64,000 bases of DNA from Candidatus Melainabacteria bacterium (GTDB taxonomy: Bacteria; Cyanobacteriota; Vampirovibrionia; Gastranaerophilales; Gastranaerophilaceae): assembly GCA_003258735.1 (NCBI GenBank), contig QHME01000004.1, positions 54,043-118,042 on the forward strand. Direction: 5' to 3'. Under the pieces are notes generated by a model. The model had not been told where the DNA came from. It saw nothing but the letters and a program-made list of their open reading frames with translations, and made no database searches. This document shows, in pieces, positions 25,228 to 34,373 of this stretch. A program made the translations under genes and the position numbers. The number at the start of each line of letters is the position of its first letter. Positions within the stretch are counted from its first letter, which is position 1.

Positions 25228-25643
25228 ATACATTTTACTTTAAAAAAAACATGAAATCAAGTGTAGAATTTACATTCTTTATAAATTCTTTATGTTGTAA
25301 GAAGAAGAAAATAAGGTCATGTCGGAATGACAATGTTACTTCCCCATCACCAAATGCCCAAAAGAAAAGCGGACTTGTTAGTCCGCATTGGAATTAAGAA
25401 TAGCTGGAAGTATGAAAAAGATTACTATTATTTAACGTCACTTATGTATTTATAACAATTAGCCATTCAGGTAATATTTTAGTCCGATTAGACTATTTAT
25501 TAATTTAGTTTCCTGAAAATTTTTACTTTTCTACTACAAAGGTAACTCCTCAAAACCAGTAATAAGTGCATTTTTTACACTTTATGCTCAAAATATTGTA
25601 AAATAAGGGTTTTGGACAGCTTAACAAAAGTTCACAATAAGGG
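25228..25643. other. Intergenic stretch between divergent adhE and the 25726 gene
   Basis: No gene is supported. A perfect 7-bp hairpin (GCGGACT-tgtt-AGTCCGC, around 25361-25378) is followed on the minus strand by TTTTCTTTT, like a terminator, yet no minus-strand gene ends there. The remainder is AT-rich upstream DNA of the 25726 promoter. Confidence 0.5.
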
Positions 25644-25672
25644 TTGACAAAAAAAATAATATGGTTTATAGT
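25644..25672 (+). promoter_or_regulatory. Near-consensus promoter of the 25726 gene
   Basis: TTGACA (25644-25649), exactly 17 bases, TATAGT (25667-25672). The -35 is perfect and the -10 differs at one base. The leader has a small AAGTGT/ACACTT hairpin (25687-25705) before a full AAAGGAGG ribosome binding site. Confidence 0.8.
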
Positions 25673-25725
25673 GAAAGTGTTAGATGAAGTGTTCAAACGA
25701 CACTTAATAACAAAAGGAGGATATT

Positions 25726-26037
25726 ATGATAACAGTAAATCCAGTTAGATTAAACAACAATTATACAACATACAATAAAAAATATATGTCATTTGGTGAT
25801 AGCCAATTAAATAACTTGAACTCAAAAGTAGGTGTTATGTCTTTGGACAAAAAACCAAATGCAAAAATCATCTTTGAAAAAGACCTACACGAAACAAGAA
25901 AAGCTGATATGGTTCAATCAAATCCTATCAAAGCTTTAGGTTACAATATTGCAAAGGCTTATAATATACTATGCACACCTAAAAGACGTGCAACCCAAAC
26001 CGAATCAACATACGTTCACATTCCTTACATGGCATAG
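25726..26037 (+). CDS. Unknown 103-aa protein, predicted highly expressed
   Basis: A 103-residue protein with no family I recognise. It starts with an Asn/Tyr-rich stretch (VNPVRLNNNYTTYNKKYMSF), then SFGDSQLNNLNS (residues 22-33), a polar middle, and a C-terminal NPIKALGYNIAKAYN helix followed by a basic CTPKRRATQTES and VHIPYMA. No signal peptide. It has the best promoter in the window, a perfect Shine-Dalgarno sequence and its own terminator, so it is probably abundant. The start resembles other Asn-rich N-termini in the window (9938, 53524). Confidence 0.75.
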   Translation: MITVNPVRLNNNYTTYNKKYMSFGDSQLNNLNSKVGVMSLDKKPNAKIIFEKDLHETRKADMVQSNPIKALGYNIAKAYNILCTPKRRATQTESTYVHIPYMA

Positions 26038-26136
26038 TGGACAATCATTTGAAAGACTTAACTCTTTCATTTACCCCAACAAATGACAAAAGCAAAATTT
26101 ACCCCAATTGCTGATGTCAATAATACAGAAAATAAT

Positions 26137-26169
26137 ATCCTTTCTTATTCAAGAAAGGATAAATTTTTT
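26137..26169 (+). terminator. Terminator of the 25726 gene
   Basis: A perfect 10-bp stem ATCCTTTCTT/AAGAAAGGAT with an ATTC loop, followed by AAATTTTTT. A weaker TGAAAGA/TCTTTCA hairpin lies nearer the stop codon at about 26050-26069. Confidence 0.8.
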
Positions 26170-26209
26170 ATGTAGATAAATTTTATTTATTATGTTTGTT
26201 CTGCCGAGT

Positions 26210-27562
26210 TTAAACAATGCCTTGTGCAATCATTGCTTTTGAAAGTTTTTCAAAAGCTGCTATATTCGCACCTGCTACGTAGTTGCCTTCCTGATTGTAT
26301 TTTTTAGCTGATTCTGAGCATGCCCTAAAAATATTCACCATGATATTTTCAAGCTTAGCCTCAACTTCTTCAAAGGTATAATAATATCTCATGCTGTTTT
26401 GAGACATTTCTATGGCAGAAACTGCAACACCGCCTGCGTTTGCAGCTTTAGCCGGAGCAAGGAAGACACCATGTTGTTGCAAATATTCAATTGCATCCAA
26501 GGTTGTTGGCATATTTGCCCCTTCGCCCACCGCAATCACACCATTTTCAACAAGAGCCTTTGCACCGTTTAAATTTAATTCATTTTGAGTTGCGCAAGGG
26601 AGTGCTATGTCTGTTTTGATTGTCCAAATTGGTGAATCTTCTCCATCATTATGTTCAAAATAAATAGCATCGGCATGCGCACGTAAATATTCTTTGATTC
26701 TGCCGCGTTCAACTTCTTTAATTTGTTTAATTAAGTCTAAATCAATACCGTTTTCATCATAAATACAGCCATTTGAATCACTCATTGCAACAACTTTTGC
26801 GCCCATTGATACAGCTTTTTGGCAAGCGTAAATTGCAACGTTGCCTGAGCCGGAAATTGTTACGCGCTTGCCTTCTAAAGAGTTGTTATGCGCGTTTAGC
26901 ATTTCTCTTATAAAGTAAACTAAGCCATAGCCTGTAGCCTCGGTTCTGGCTAAAGAACCACCATAGCTGATGTCTTTCCCTGTTAAAACTCCGCCTTCAT
27001 AGGCTGCACGAATCCTTTTGTATTGTCCGAACAAATAACCTATTTCGCGTCCACCAACACCGATATCCCCTGCCGGAATATCAACATCTTGTCCGATGTG
27101 ACGGTAAAGTTCAGTCATAAAACTTTGGCAAAAACGCATAATTTCGTTGTCAGATTTTCCTTTTGGATTAAAATCACTACCACCTTTTGCTCCTCCAATC
27201 GGAAGTCCTGTTAGTGCGTTTTTGAAAATTTGTTCAAATCCTAAAAACTTGATAATACTAAGGTTTACGCTTGGGTGAAATCTTAAACCGCCTTTATAAG
27301 GTCCAATCAGGGAGTTAAATTGAACACGATAACCGCGATTTACAACAACTTGTCCATCATCTTTTACCCATGGAACTCTAAACATAACAACCCTTTCAGG
27401 CTCAATAAGACGCTCTAACAGTCCGAGTTTTTCGAACTCTTGGTGAGCTGATATAACTGGTTCAAGAGATGTCAAAACTTCCCTGATTGCTTGCAAATAT
27501 TCAACTTCATGGCAATCTTTTTTGCTTGCATTATCCAAAACTTTTTCTAAATAACAATTCAT
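26210..27562 (-). CDS. gdhA: NADP-type glutamate dehydrogenase
   Basis: A 450-residue hexameric-type glutamate dehydrogenase. It has the N-terminal RVMFRVPWVKDDG-like region, the substrate-binding GPYKGGLRFHPSVN and LPIGGAKGGSDFNPKGKSD with the catalytic lysine, and the nucleotide-binding VTISGSGNVAIYA. It makes glutamate from 2-oxoglutarate and ammonium. Length and motifs fit the NADP(H)-dependent biosynthetic class (about 445-450 residues). It is transcribed alone, divergent from the TonB-domain gene. Confidence 0.95.
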   Translation of the reverse strand: MNCYLEKVLDNASKKDCHEVEYLQAIREVLTSLEPVISAHQEFEKLGLLERLIEPERVVMFRVPWVKDDGQVVVNRGYRVQFNSLIGPYKGGLRFHPSVNLSIIKFLGFEQIFKNALTGLPIGGAKGGSDFNPKGKSDNEIMRFCQSFMTELYRHIGQDVDIPAGDIGVGGREIGYLFGQYKRIRAAYEGGVLTGKDISYGGSLARTEATGYGLVYFIREMLNAHNNSLEGKRVTISGSGNVAIYACQKAVSMGAKVVAMSDSNGCIYDENGIDLDLIKQIKEVERGRIKEYLRAHADAIYFEHNDGEDSPIWTIKTDIALPCATQNELNLNGAKALVENGVIAVGEGANMPTTLDAIEYLQQHGVFLAPAKAANAGGVAVSAIEMSQNSMRYYYTFEEVEAKLENIMVNIFRACSESAKKYNQEGNYVAGANIAAFEKLSKAMIAQGIV

Positions 27563-27640
27563 AGATTTAATCCTTATATTACTCCAATGAGAAAATTTTA
27601 TAATACTTTTACTTTTTTTTATACATCCATATAAATGAAG

Positions 27641-27670
27641 TTGACAGTAATCAAAAAATAGGAGTATACT
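27641..27670 (+). promoter_or_regulatory. Promoter of the 27677 gene, predicted leaderless
   Basis: TTGACA (27641-27646), 18 bases, TATACT (27665-27670). Only six bases (AATTGT) separate the -10 from the ATG at 27677, so transcription should begin at or next to the start codon. Confidence 0.7.
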
Positions 27671-27676
27671 AATTGT

Positions 27677-28498
27677 ATGATGAGTTGCAATCGATTTTTT
27701 ATATTTGCTCTTTTGGTGACAAGTTTTTCAGGTTTGTGTGTTCAGGCTGAAGATATCCATTTGCCACGAATTGAAGGCTCAGGGTATAATGCTTCTTTGG
27801 GTATAGTTGAGCCGGTATTGAGCCAAACACAAAAATCCGTTTTACCTTCTGTAAATGAGAATTTTGGTTGGGAAATCTTGTCAAATCCACAAAAATACAA
27901 TCTTTCTCCATTTTTAGCGAATTTCACCAACTCAATTGCAGAGCATATAGATTTTGAAGGTGTATCAGAAATTGAATTGACATTATTTAATGGAGAAGTT
28001 AAGGATACCAAGGTAATAAAGAGTTCCGGTTCAAAAATTGTAGATGATACACTTATTAGTGCAATAAGCAGTACACCAACCCCAAGAGATTTATTACCGC
28101 CAAATTCAGGTGAAATAAAAATAAAATTGATATGCCAAAAACAAAAGCAATATTCAGAAATTGGAGATAATCCATCGGAAGCTGATTTTGCCCCATACAT
28201 GAGAGAACTTCAACGCCGAATAAAAAGTAATTGGCATCCTCCGGTTAATTATGATTCAAAAAGGGTTTCTGTGTTTATGAAAATTGACAAAGCTGGAAAT
28301 TTGGTGGCTTGTAGTATTTATCAAAGTTCAGGTTATAAAAATGTAGACAAATCTGTTTTGGATGCTGTGTATGAAACTGCACCGTTTAGACCTTTGCCGG
28401 ATGAATATAATGGAAAGACCGTAGATATAATATTTACATTTGATTATCATGTTTTTAGCAAGAATCAACAACGCCCAGTCGTGAACTTTGTGAAATAG
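27677..28498 (+). CDS. Exported protein with two TonB C-terminal-like domains
   Basis: A 273-residue protein with a signal peptide (FFIFALLVTSFSGLCVQA) and two TonB-C-like units. The first is about residues 90-155 (SEIELTLFNGEVKDTKVIKS, then DDTLISAISSTP). The second, about 172-265, is clearer: YMRELQRRIKSNWHPP, VFMKIDKAGNLVACSIYQSS, DKSVLDAVYETAPFRPLP. TonB-C domains couple inner-membrane energy to outer-membrane receptors or occur in TonB-like periplasmic proteins. There is no Pro-rich spacer and the N-terminus looks cleavable, so classical TonB function is doubtful. It has no Shine-Dalgarno sequence. Confidence 0.8.
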   Translation: MMSCNRFFIFALLVTSFSGLCVQAEDIHLPRIEGSGYNASLGIVEPVLSQTQKSVLPSVNENFGWEILSNPQKYNLSPFLANFTNSIAEHIDFEGVSEIELTLFNGEVKDTKVIKSSGSKIVDDTLISAISSTPTPRDLLPPNSGEIKIKLICQKQKQYSEIGDNPSEADFAPYMRELQRRIKSNWHPPVNYDSKRVSVFMKIDKAGNLVACSIYQSSGYKNVDKSVLDAVYETAPFRPLPDEYNGKTVDIIFTFDYHVFSKNQQRPVVNFVK

Positions 28499-28714
28499 CA
28501 TCGTAAAATCACGTCATTGCGAACTAACCAATGCAAGGCAACTTTCCTAATAGTTAATTATTTGTCACAGTTCATAGTCATAGGGATATGTTTATCCTGC
28601 ACATTTATGAAAAATATCATCCGTTTGTATTATGACGTAAAAATAATAATATCATATAATAACCTTGAAAAAGAAGGTATTTTTATTATAAGAAATATAA
28701 AAGAGGACAGATTA

Positions 28715-30004
28715 ATGAAGAAGAAGTTAAGCTTATTATTGGCAACAATAATGGTAGTGAACGCAGTATCAACAATGGCTTTTGCATGGGAAAATCCATT
28801 AAAGAAATATAACCTGTATGAAGATGTTACAGGTGGAGGTTCTGGCAATGCTGAGGCAGAAAGGGCTATGGAAGAATACAACTCAAATTCTTTACGACCT
28901 GCAAGTGTTCCTTCTCAAAATCTGAATACTTCAAGTTCAAGTGACTATGACTTGAATAGTCTTTCTTCTCAAACAGAGGCTGAAGTGAAAGGTCGCAACG
29001 AAACATTAAGAGAATCTTCTCGAAATGTTTATGGTGATCCTGAATCTGTTCCAGGTTGGGAAGTTGGTCCTTCTTTCTATCCAAATCCGTCTTTTGAAAG
29101 CATCAGAGAAAAATATCACAGAAGCGATTTTGCAGGATGTCTTCAAGAATGTATTTCTTATGTAAGATTACACCCTTATGATACTTTAGGTTTTTACTAT
29201 TTAGCAATGTGCTATTCAAAAGTAAGTGATAAAGATAATGCGGTGTTGGCTTATGAAAAAGTTATTTCATTAAACGCAAATCCTATGATAGTAAAATATG
29301 CAACAAACGGTAGAAACTGTGTTATGGGCAACGAAAGTGAACAATGCTATCAAGACGTCAATATTCCTGAATTGAAATATCCATACAGGGATATGGTTAA
29401 TAACATGAATCTTACGCCTGTTGACCCACAAACTCTTGTTAATAGAAACTTGGCTAAGGTTAGAGCAAAATTGTCACCTGCTGAAACTAACGTAAATAAC
29501 AACGACCCTAACAGCAAGGATAAGGACAAAAATAAGAATACAATTCAACTACCATTTGGTCAACAGGATGAAGCTCTTGATAGATTCATCAATGCACCTT
29601 ATGGCAACGGTTTGTCACCTGAATTGAACAAAGAATATAAACAGCTTCAATTGAGAAAAATTCAAGAAACAATCAATACAGGTGAAGATACTCCTGCAAA
29701 AGACCAAAATAACAGACAAGATATCAAAAAATTTGATAAACAAAAATCTGATGCAGGAACTATTAAACTAGCTTATGATGCACCATCTGATGTAATGGCT
29801 GATTTGTCAAAAAATCCTGAATACATTCAACAAAAGAAAGAACTTGATGAATTAAATATGCTTTTAGGCAATGAAAAATCAAGTGATAGTAGTGATATGA
29901 TGAATTTACTTCCTTATATGTCAGAACAAGGAAATAAAAACTTATCACCTGAAGTTATCCAAGCAATGATGATGAAATCAATGATGGGTGGTTTGAGCCT
30001 ATAA
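28715..30004 (+). CDS. Exported tetratricopeptide-repeat protein
   Basis: A 429-residue protein. I start it at ATG 28715, which gives a clear signal peptide (KKKLSLLLATIMVVNAVSTM, ending AFA) and has AGAGGA upstream; a longer frame to 28517 adds an implausible N-terminus. Residues about 130-190 look like TPR units (FAGCLQECISYVRLHPYDTL, YYLAMCYSKVSDKDNAVLAY). The C-terminal half is polar and Asn/Asp/Lys-rich and ends in a Met-rich segment. It is probably a periplasmic or surface scaffold. It precedes another TPR-type gene by 34 bases. Confidence 0.75.
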   Translation: MKKKLSLLLATIMVVNAVSTMAFAWENPLKKYNLYEDVTGGGSGNAEAERAMEEYNSNSLRPASVPSQNLNTSSSSDYDLNSLSSQTEAEVKGRNETLRESSRNVYGDPESVPGWEVGPSFYPNPSFESIREKYHRSDFAGCLQECISYVRLHPYDTLGFYYLAMCYSKVSDKDNAVLAYEKVISLNANPMIVKYATNGRNCVMGNESEQCYQDVNIPELKYPYRDMVNNMNLTPVDPQTLVNRNLAKVRAKLSPAETNVNNNDPNSKDKDKNKNTIQLPFGQQDEALDRFINAPYGNGLSPELNKEYKQLQLRKIQETINTGEDTPAKDQNNRQDIKKFDKQKSDAGTIKLAYDAPSDVMADLSKNPEYIQQKKELDELNMLLGNEKSSDSSDMMNLLPYMSEQGNKNLSPEVIQAMMMKSMMGGLSL

Positions 30005-30038
30005 ACGACGACAGCCGTCCGACATTGGCAGGTTTGTT

Positions 30039-30638
30039 ATGACAATGAATTATGAAGAAGTAAAAAAAGATTTTTTGTCAGGAAAAATTAAAGGTTGTAA
30101 AACCTATTTTGAAAATAACAACTACTATGTCGAGGCAGGTTATTGTTGTATAGTTTTGGACGAATTAGATAAAGCAAAAGAGCTCTTTCAAAAGGTACAA
30201 GAGGTTGACACTCGTGCCAAGTGGGGGCTCATTTTGTTGCAGATGATAAAAGGTGATATTCTGACTTTTCCGACATACTTTCAAATTCGTAACTTTTTAG
30301 AACTGGATTTGAGTATTTTAATTCTTTATTGCAAGGGTGAATATGTCGAAAAAATCATCCGATATGCAGATTTTATGGCTTATTACAATCCGGAGTGTTA
30401 CAAATTTATCGGTAGGGCGTTTTGGGCAAATAATCTAATGTCTGCAGCTATGTTCTTTTTGCGTAGGGCAAAGGACAAGTTTTATCAAGATCCAGAGCTT
30501 CATTATTTGTTGGCATACATTTTTTATAATAATGATAGAAATATCGATTTGGCAAAGAAAGCACTTGGTGCTTGTCTTGGAATCTTGCCTGAATATGCTC
30601 CTGCCAAAAAGTTGTACGCGCAGATTGTGCAAGGGTAA
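30039..30638 (+). CDS. Tetratricopeptide-like cytosolic protein
   Basis: A 199-residue helical protein with degenerate TPR units (AGYCCIVLDELDKAKELFQK; RAFWANNLMSAAMFFLRRAK; LHYLLAYIFYNNDRNIDLAK; LPEYAPAKKLYAQIV). No signal peptide. It follows the exported TPR gene by 34 bases and could be cotranscribed. A second ATG at 30045 is also possible; the ribosome binding site is weak (GCAGG). Function unknown; TPRs normally hold protein partners. Confidence 0.7.
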   Translation: MTMNYEEVKKDFLSGKIKGCKTYFENNNYYVEAGYCCIVLDELDKAKELFQKVQEVDTRAKWGLILLQMIKGDILTFPTYFQIRNFLELDLSILILYCKGEYVEKIIRYADFMAYYNPECYKFIGRAFWANNLMSAAMFFLRRAKDKFYQDPELHYLLAYIFYNNDRNIDLAKKALGACLGILPEYAPAKKLYAQIVQG

Positions 30639-30647
30639 AAATGGCAG

Positions 30648-31976
30648 TTAGCCTTTATTACCACGCTCGCGTACGGAAATTCTTATCGGAGTTCCGAAGA
30701 ATCCAAATGCCTCACGTAACTTATTTTCCAAATAACGTTTATAGCTATCTTTTAGTAATTCTTCATTATTTATAAACAATACAAATGTTGGTGGTTGGGT
30801 TTTTGCTTGTGTTACATAATAAATTTTCAAGCGTTTGCCTTTAAAGCTTGTTGGCGGGTTTAGTGCATAAGCTTCACTTATAACTTTATTTAATAAGCCT
30901 GTAGAAACACGTTTGATACATTGTTCGTATACTTCCAAACTTTTGTCAAAAATCTGTCCTAAACGCTGTTTTGTTACTGCGCTGATAAAGATTTTTGGTG
31001 CAAAGCTTAAAAATGGAATATCAACTGCCAATTCTTTTTCAAATTTATTAATAGTGTTTGCTTTTTTATCTTCAATCAAATCCCATTTGTTGATTGCGAC
31101 AATAAGCCCTTTGCCTGCTTCTGTTATGATTGACGAAATTTTTTTGTCTTGGTCTGAAATTCCTTCTTTTGCATCAATTACAAGTAATGCGACATCGCAA
31201 TCTCTTATTGAACGGATTGCGCGGTCTACAGCAAATTTTTCTACACCGTAATCAACTTTTGATTTCTTTCTGATACCTGCGGTATCAACGATAATAAACT
31301 CTTTATCTTTGTATGTTACATAACTGTCAATACTGTCTCTTGTTGTTCCTGAAACATCTGAAACAATTACCCTATCTTCATTTAACAGTGCATTCACAAT
31401 AGATGATTTTCCAGCATTTGGGCGACCGACAATTGCTATTTTTATGCGTTTGTCTTGTTCTTCCTCTTCAAGGATTTCAAAATCTTCTGTAACCAATTCT
31501 AGTAAGTCGCCTACTCCACCAGAGCCGTGTAGTGCAGAAATTCCGATAGGATCACCAAGTGCTAATGAGTAAAAATCACTGGTCATCATCAATGATTCAG
31601 GGTTGTCACATTTGTTTACCGCAAGGAAAACAGGTTTACCTGATTGACGTAATACATTTGCAATATCATAGTCAATCGGATTTATTCCGTCTCTGCCGTC
31701 TACAATAAAGATGATTTTTTCAGCTTCTTCACAAGCCAATCTTGCTTGGTCAAAGATTGAAACCATAATATCATCTTCGTCACCAGGGATAATACCACCG
31801 GTATCAATTACGGTAAATTGTTTGTTTTGCCACTCTACATCAAAATAAATTCTGTCGCGTGTAACTCCAGGTAAATCGTCTACGATTGAATGTCTTGCAC
31901 CTACAAGACGATTAACAAATGTTGATTTGCCTACGTTTGGTCTGCCGACTATTGCTACTATTGGTTTTCTTTTCAT
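30648..31976 (-). CDS. der: Ribosome-associated GTPase Der (EngA)
   Basis: A 442-residue protein with two tandem GTPase domains. The first has GRPNVGKSTF, DTGG and NKCD; the second GRPNAGKSS, DTAG and NKWD. A C-terminal KH-like domain ends RISVRERGNKG. Der is essential for 50S assembly. It has no Shine-Dalgarno sequence; an extended -10 element (TGATAGAAT) ends six bases before the ATG, which predicts a leaderless mRNA. It is convergent with the TPR gene. Confidence 0.97.
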   Translation of the reverse strand: MKRKPIVAIVGRPNVGKSTFVNRLVGARHSIVDDLPGVTRDRIYFDVEWQNKQFTVIDTGGIIPGDEDDIMVSIFDQARLACEEAEKIIFIVDGRDGINPIDYDIANVLRQSGKPVFLAVNKCDNPESLMMTSDFYSLALGDPIGISALHGSGGVGDLLELVTEDFEILEEEEQDKRIKIAIVGRPNAGKSSIVNALLNEDRVIVSDVSGTTRDSIDSYVTYKDKEFIIVDTAGIRKKSKVDYGVEKFAVDRAIRSIRDCDVALLVIDAKEGISDQDKKISSIITEAGKGLIVAINKWDLIEDKKANTINKFEKELAVDIPFLSFAPKIFISAVTKQRLGQIFDKSLEVYEQCIKRVSTGLLNKVISEAYALNPPTSFKGKRLKIYYVTQAKTQPPTFVLFINNEELLKDSYKRYLENKLREAFGFFGTPIRISVRERGNKG

Positions 31977-31982
31977 AGGTTC

Positions 31983-31991
31983 ATTCTATCA
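31983..31991 (-). promoter_or_regulatory. Extended -10 element of der
   Basis: On the minus strand TGATAGAAT ends six bases before the der ATG, with no ribosome binding site between. Confidence 0.5.
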
Positions 31992-32129
31992 TGGAAACAG
32001 GGGAAAGTGAAGATAAAAAGCAAATAAGCTTAAAGCTTTGTAAATTAAGACTTTTGCCCCCACTTGAAAAATTTTAAATAAGTAATAAAATTGATATATC
32101 AAAATAAAAGTAAAAATAGGATTATCAGC

Positions 32130-34373
32130 ATGACAAAAACTGAATATATAAACAGGGTAAGGGATTTTCTGACCTCATCTAAAACAGTAAAATTGTTTTA
32201 TTTAATTACTTTTACGGTTTTGCTTACTGCGATTGTTTCATCTCAGAACTTCTTTTTCCAAAGTATTATTGAAAACGGTATCAGTAAGAAAGATATTGTT
32301 GCTCAGAAAACTTTAACGGTTGAAGATGTAAAACGAACTGAACAACATAAAAGAGAAGTTGCTCAAAAGGTTGAACCGATTTTAGTTCCGGCAGAAGATG
32401 ATTTTATTAAATCAAACCTTGAAACTATTCAAAATTCAGTTCTTCAAATTAGAAAGAAAAATTCAACAGAAAAAGAGAAAATAGATGAATTAAATATTTT
32501 GTTTGATTTGTCAGATAATCCTAAAAAAAATTTTATAATTGATTTTTTACTTCATGTTGATGAGCCTAGTTTGCGTGAAGCTTTTGACAAAGCATCATTG
32601 TCTTTGGTAAATATTTTGCAAGTTGGTATCACTGAAAATGATTACGAAAAAGATAATATCAAATCACTTATTCAAAATAATTTGGTTACAAATGTTTCAA
32701 AACGCCAAATTTCAGTTATTACAGCCTTGTTAGAGCAAGTTATCGTTCCGAATCTTGTTGTAGATGATGCAGCAACTGAAATTGCAAAAGTCAATGCGCA
32801 AGAGGCAGTGAAGCCTTATAAAGTAACCTTCCAAAAGGGGGAAAAAATTGTATTTGAAGGTGAACCTGTAACAAGGTTAAAGCGAGATGCACTAAGAGAG
32901 GCAGGATACAACGTATATGAACTTAATTGGCAGGGAATTTTGTCAATTTATATCCTTGTATTGCTTGTTACACTTATCTTTATTGCATATTTGAAAGTCT
33001 TTGAAAAGAAACTTTTAGAACCCAGATTTATGTCGCTTGCAGGCATGTTGACTATATTAACTTGTATTACGGCGGTTGTGTTGCCAACAGGTTCTTCTCC
33101 GTACATATTACCGATTCCTGGGGTAATTATTATATCTGCGATATTTTTAAACCCTAGAGTTTCATTTTTGTTAGCGACATTGCTGTTGACAGTGTTAACT
33201 GTCGGAATGCAATATGATGCACAGTTTATAATTGTGTTCATTATACTTTCTTTAATTGGTATGATTACAATTTCTAAAATCAAATACACAAGAAGGGTTG
33301 ACCTAATCAAGGTAGGCTTGAATCTTGGGATTGCAGGTGTTTTGATTATGCTCAGCTTGTATTTTATCGACAAGTGTTTGATTGATGTAAGTAATTATTT
33401 AATCTTGCGTAATTGTGCTTATATTTTTGTAAATGGTGTGTTAAATTCGATTATTGTATTGGGTGCGTCACCGATTTTGGAAAATACTTTCCAAATTATT
33501 ACGCCTTATGGGTTAGCAGAATTGGGCGATCATAACCAACCATTATTGAAACGTTTGCAAATGGAAGCTCCAGGAACATATCACCATAGTTTGATGGTTT
33601 CAACTTTGTGTGAGGCTGCAGCTGAGGCAATTGGCGCAAATCCTATTTTGGCAAGAGTTGGTGCGTTTTATCACGATATTGGAAAATTAAAACGTCCTTT
33701 GTTCTTTGTTGAAAATCAATCATATTTCGGTATAGAAAATCCGCACAATAAACTTAATCCAAGGTTGAGTAAAATGGTTATCACAGCTCATCCTAAGGAT
33801 GGTGTTGAACTTGCGAAGAAAAATGGTTTGCCTAGCGTAATCTGTGATTTTATCTTGCAACACCATGGCGAAGGGTTGGCTAAATATTTCTATAATCAAG
33901 CTGTTCAAGAAGAAGGTATTGAAAATGTTAAGGAAGAACAATTCCGTTATACTGGTCCAAAGCCTAATACAAAAGAAACTGCAATACTTATGCTTGCAGA
34001 TGCCGTTGAATCAGCTGTACGAGCTATGAAAGGTGCAACATCTGAAGAAATTGAAAATATTATCGACAAAATTATTGTTGAAAGATTAAATGACGGTCAA
34101 TTGGCAGACAGCCCTCTAACATTGAAAGATTTGAAAGTTATTGCGCTTACTTTTAGCAGAATTTTAAGGGGTATGCAGCATAACCGAATCAAGTATCAAG
34201 AAAATATTGCAGAAGAATTTGCGAAAAACAAAATTGAAATGCCAAATAAAATTCTTGATGAAGATTTTGAAAAGAAAATCAAAGAACTTGAAAATTCTAA
34301 ACAACCAAAACCGAGTGATGAACCTAAGTCCCCAAAACAAGACTGGTCAAATTCAGAAAATAAGGATTTATAA
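32130..34373 (+). CDS. 7TM-HD domain protein, c-di-AMP phosphodiesterase PgpH type
   Basis: A 747-residue membrane protein. It has one N-terminal membrane helix (LFYLITFTVLLTAIVSS), a 7TMR-HDED-type extracytoplasmic domain (residues about 40-260), several membrane helices (about 275-460), and a cytosolic HD domain with the metal motif YHHSLMVS plus FYHDIGKLKRP. This is the PgpH architecture; PgpH hydrolyses the second messenger c-di-AMP to pApA. A Pro/Lys/Ser-rich tail follows. I chose ATG 32130, which has AGGATT upstream. Its stop overlaps the ybeY start by one base; pgpH-ybeY-dgkA is a known arrangement in many bacteria. Confidence 0.92.
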   Translation: MTKTEYINRVRDFLTSSKTVKLFYLITFTVLLTAIVSSQNFFFQSIIENGISKKDIVAQKTLTVEDVKRTEQHKREVAQKVEPILVPAEDDFIKSNLETIQNSVLQIRKKNSTEKEKIDELNILFDLSDNPKKNFIIDFLLHVDEPSLREAFDKASLSLVNILQVGITENDYEKDNIKSLIQNNLVTNVSKRQISVITALLEQVIVPNLVVDDAATEIAKVNAQEAVKPYKVTFQKGEKIVFEGEPVTRLKRDALREAGYNVYELNWQGILSIYILVLLVTLIFIAYLKVFEKKLLEPRFMSLAGMLTILTCITAVVLPTGSSPYILPIPGVIIISAIFLNPRVSFLLATLLLTVLTVGMQYDAQFIIVFIILSLIGMITISKIKYTRRVDLIKVGLNLGIAGVLIMLSLYFIDKCLIDVSNYLILRNCAYIFVNGVLNSIIVLGASPILENTFQIITPYGLAELGDHNQPLLKRLQMEAPGTYHHSLMVSTLCEAAAEAIGANPILARVGAFYHDIGKLKRPLFFVENQSYFGIENPHNKLNPRLSKMVITAHPKDGVELAKKNGLPSVICDFILQHHGEGLAKYFYNQAVQEEGIENVKEEQFRYTGPKPNTKETAILMLADAVESAVRAMKGATSEEIENIIDKIIVERLNDGQLADSPLTLKDLKVIALTFSRILRGMQHNRIKYQENIAEEFAKNKIEMPNKILDEDFEKKIKELENSKQPKPSDEPKSPKQDWSNSENKDL

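Noticed and set aside
25203..25397. 64-codon open frame upstream of the 25726 promoter
   Set aside because: It overlaps the adhE operator, lacks a ribosome binding site, and its translation is unstructured and Lys/Asn/Ser-rich.
28502..28545. TCATTGCGAA... CAATGCAAGG stretch resembling a dispersed REP-like repeat
   Set aside because: Only one degenerate copy is in the window, so a repeat family cannot be claimed from this sequence.
33357..33370. Match to the start of the 21-base repeat found at 15018 and 20998
   Set aside because: Only 14 bases match and they encode a normal membrane segment of the PgpH-type protein, so this is coincidence.
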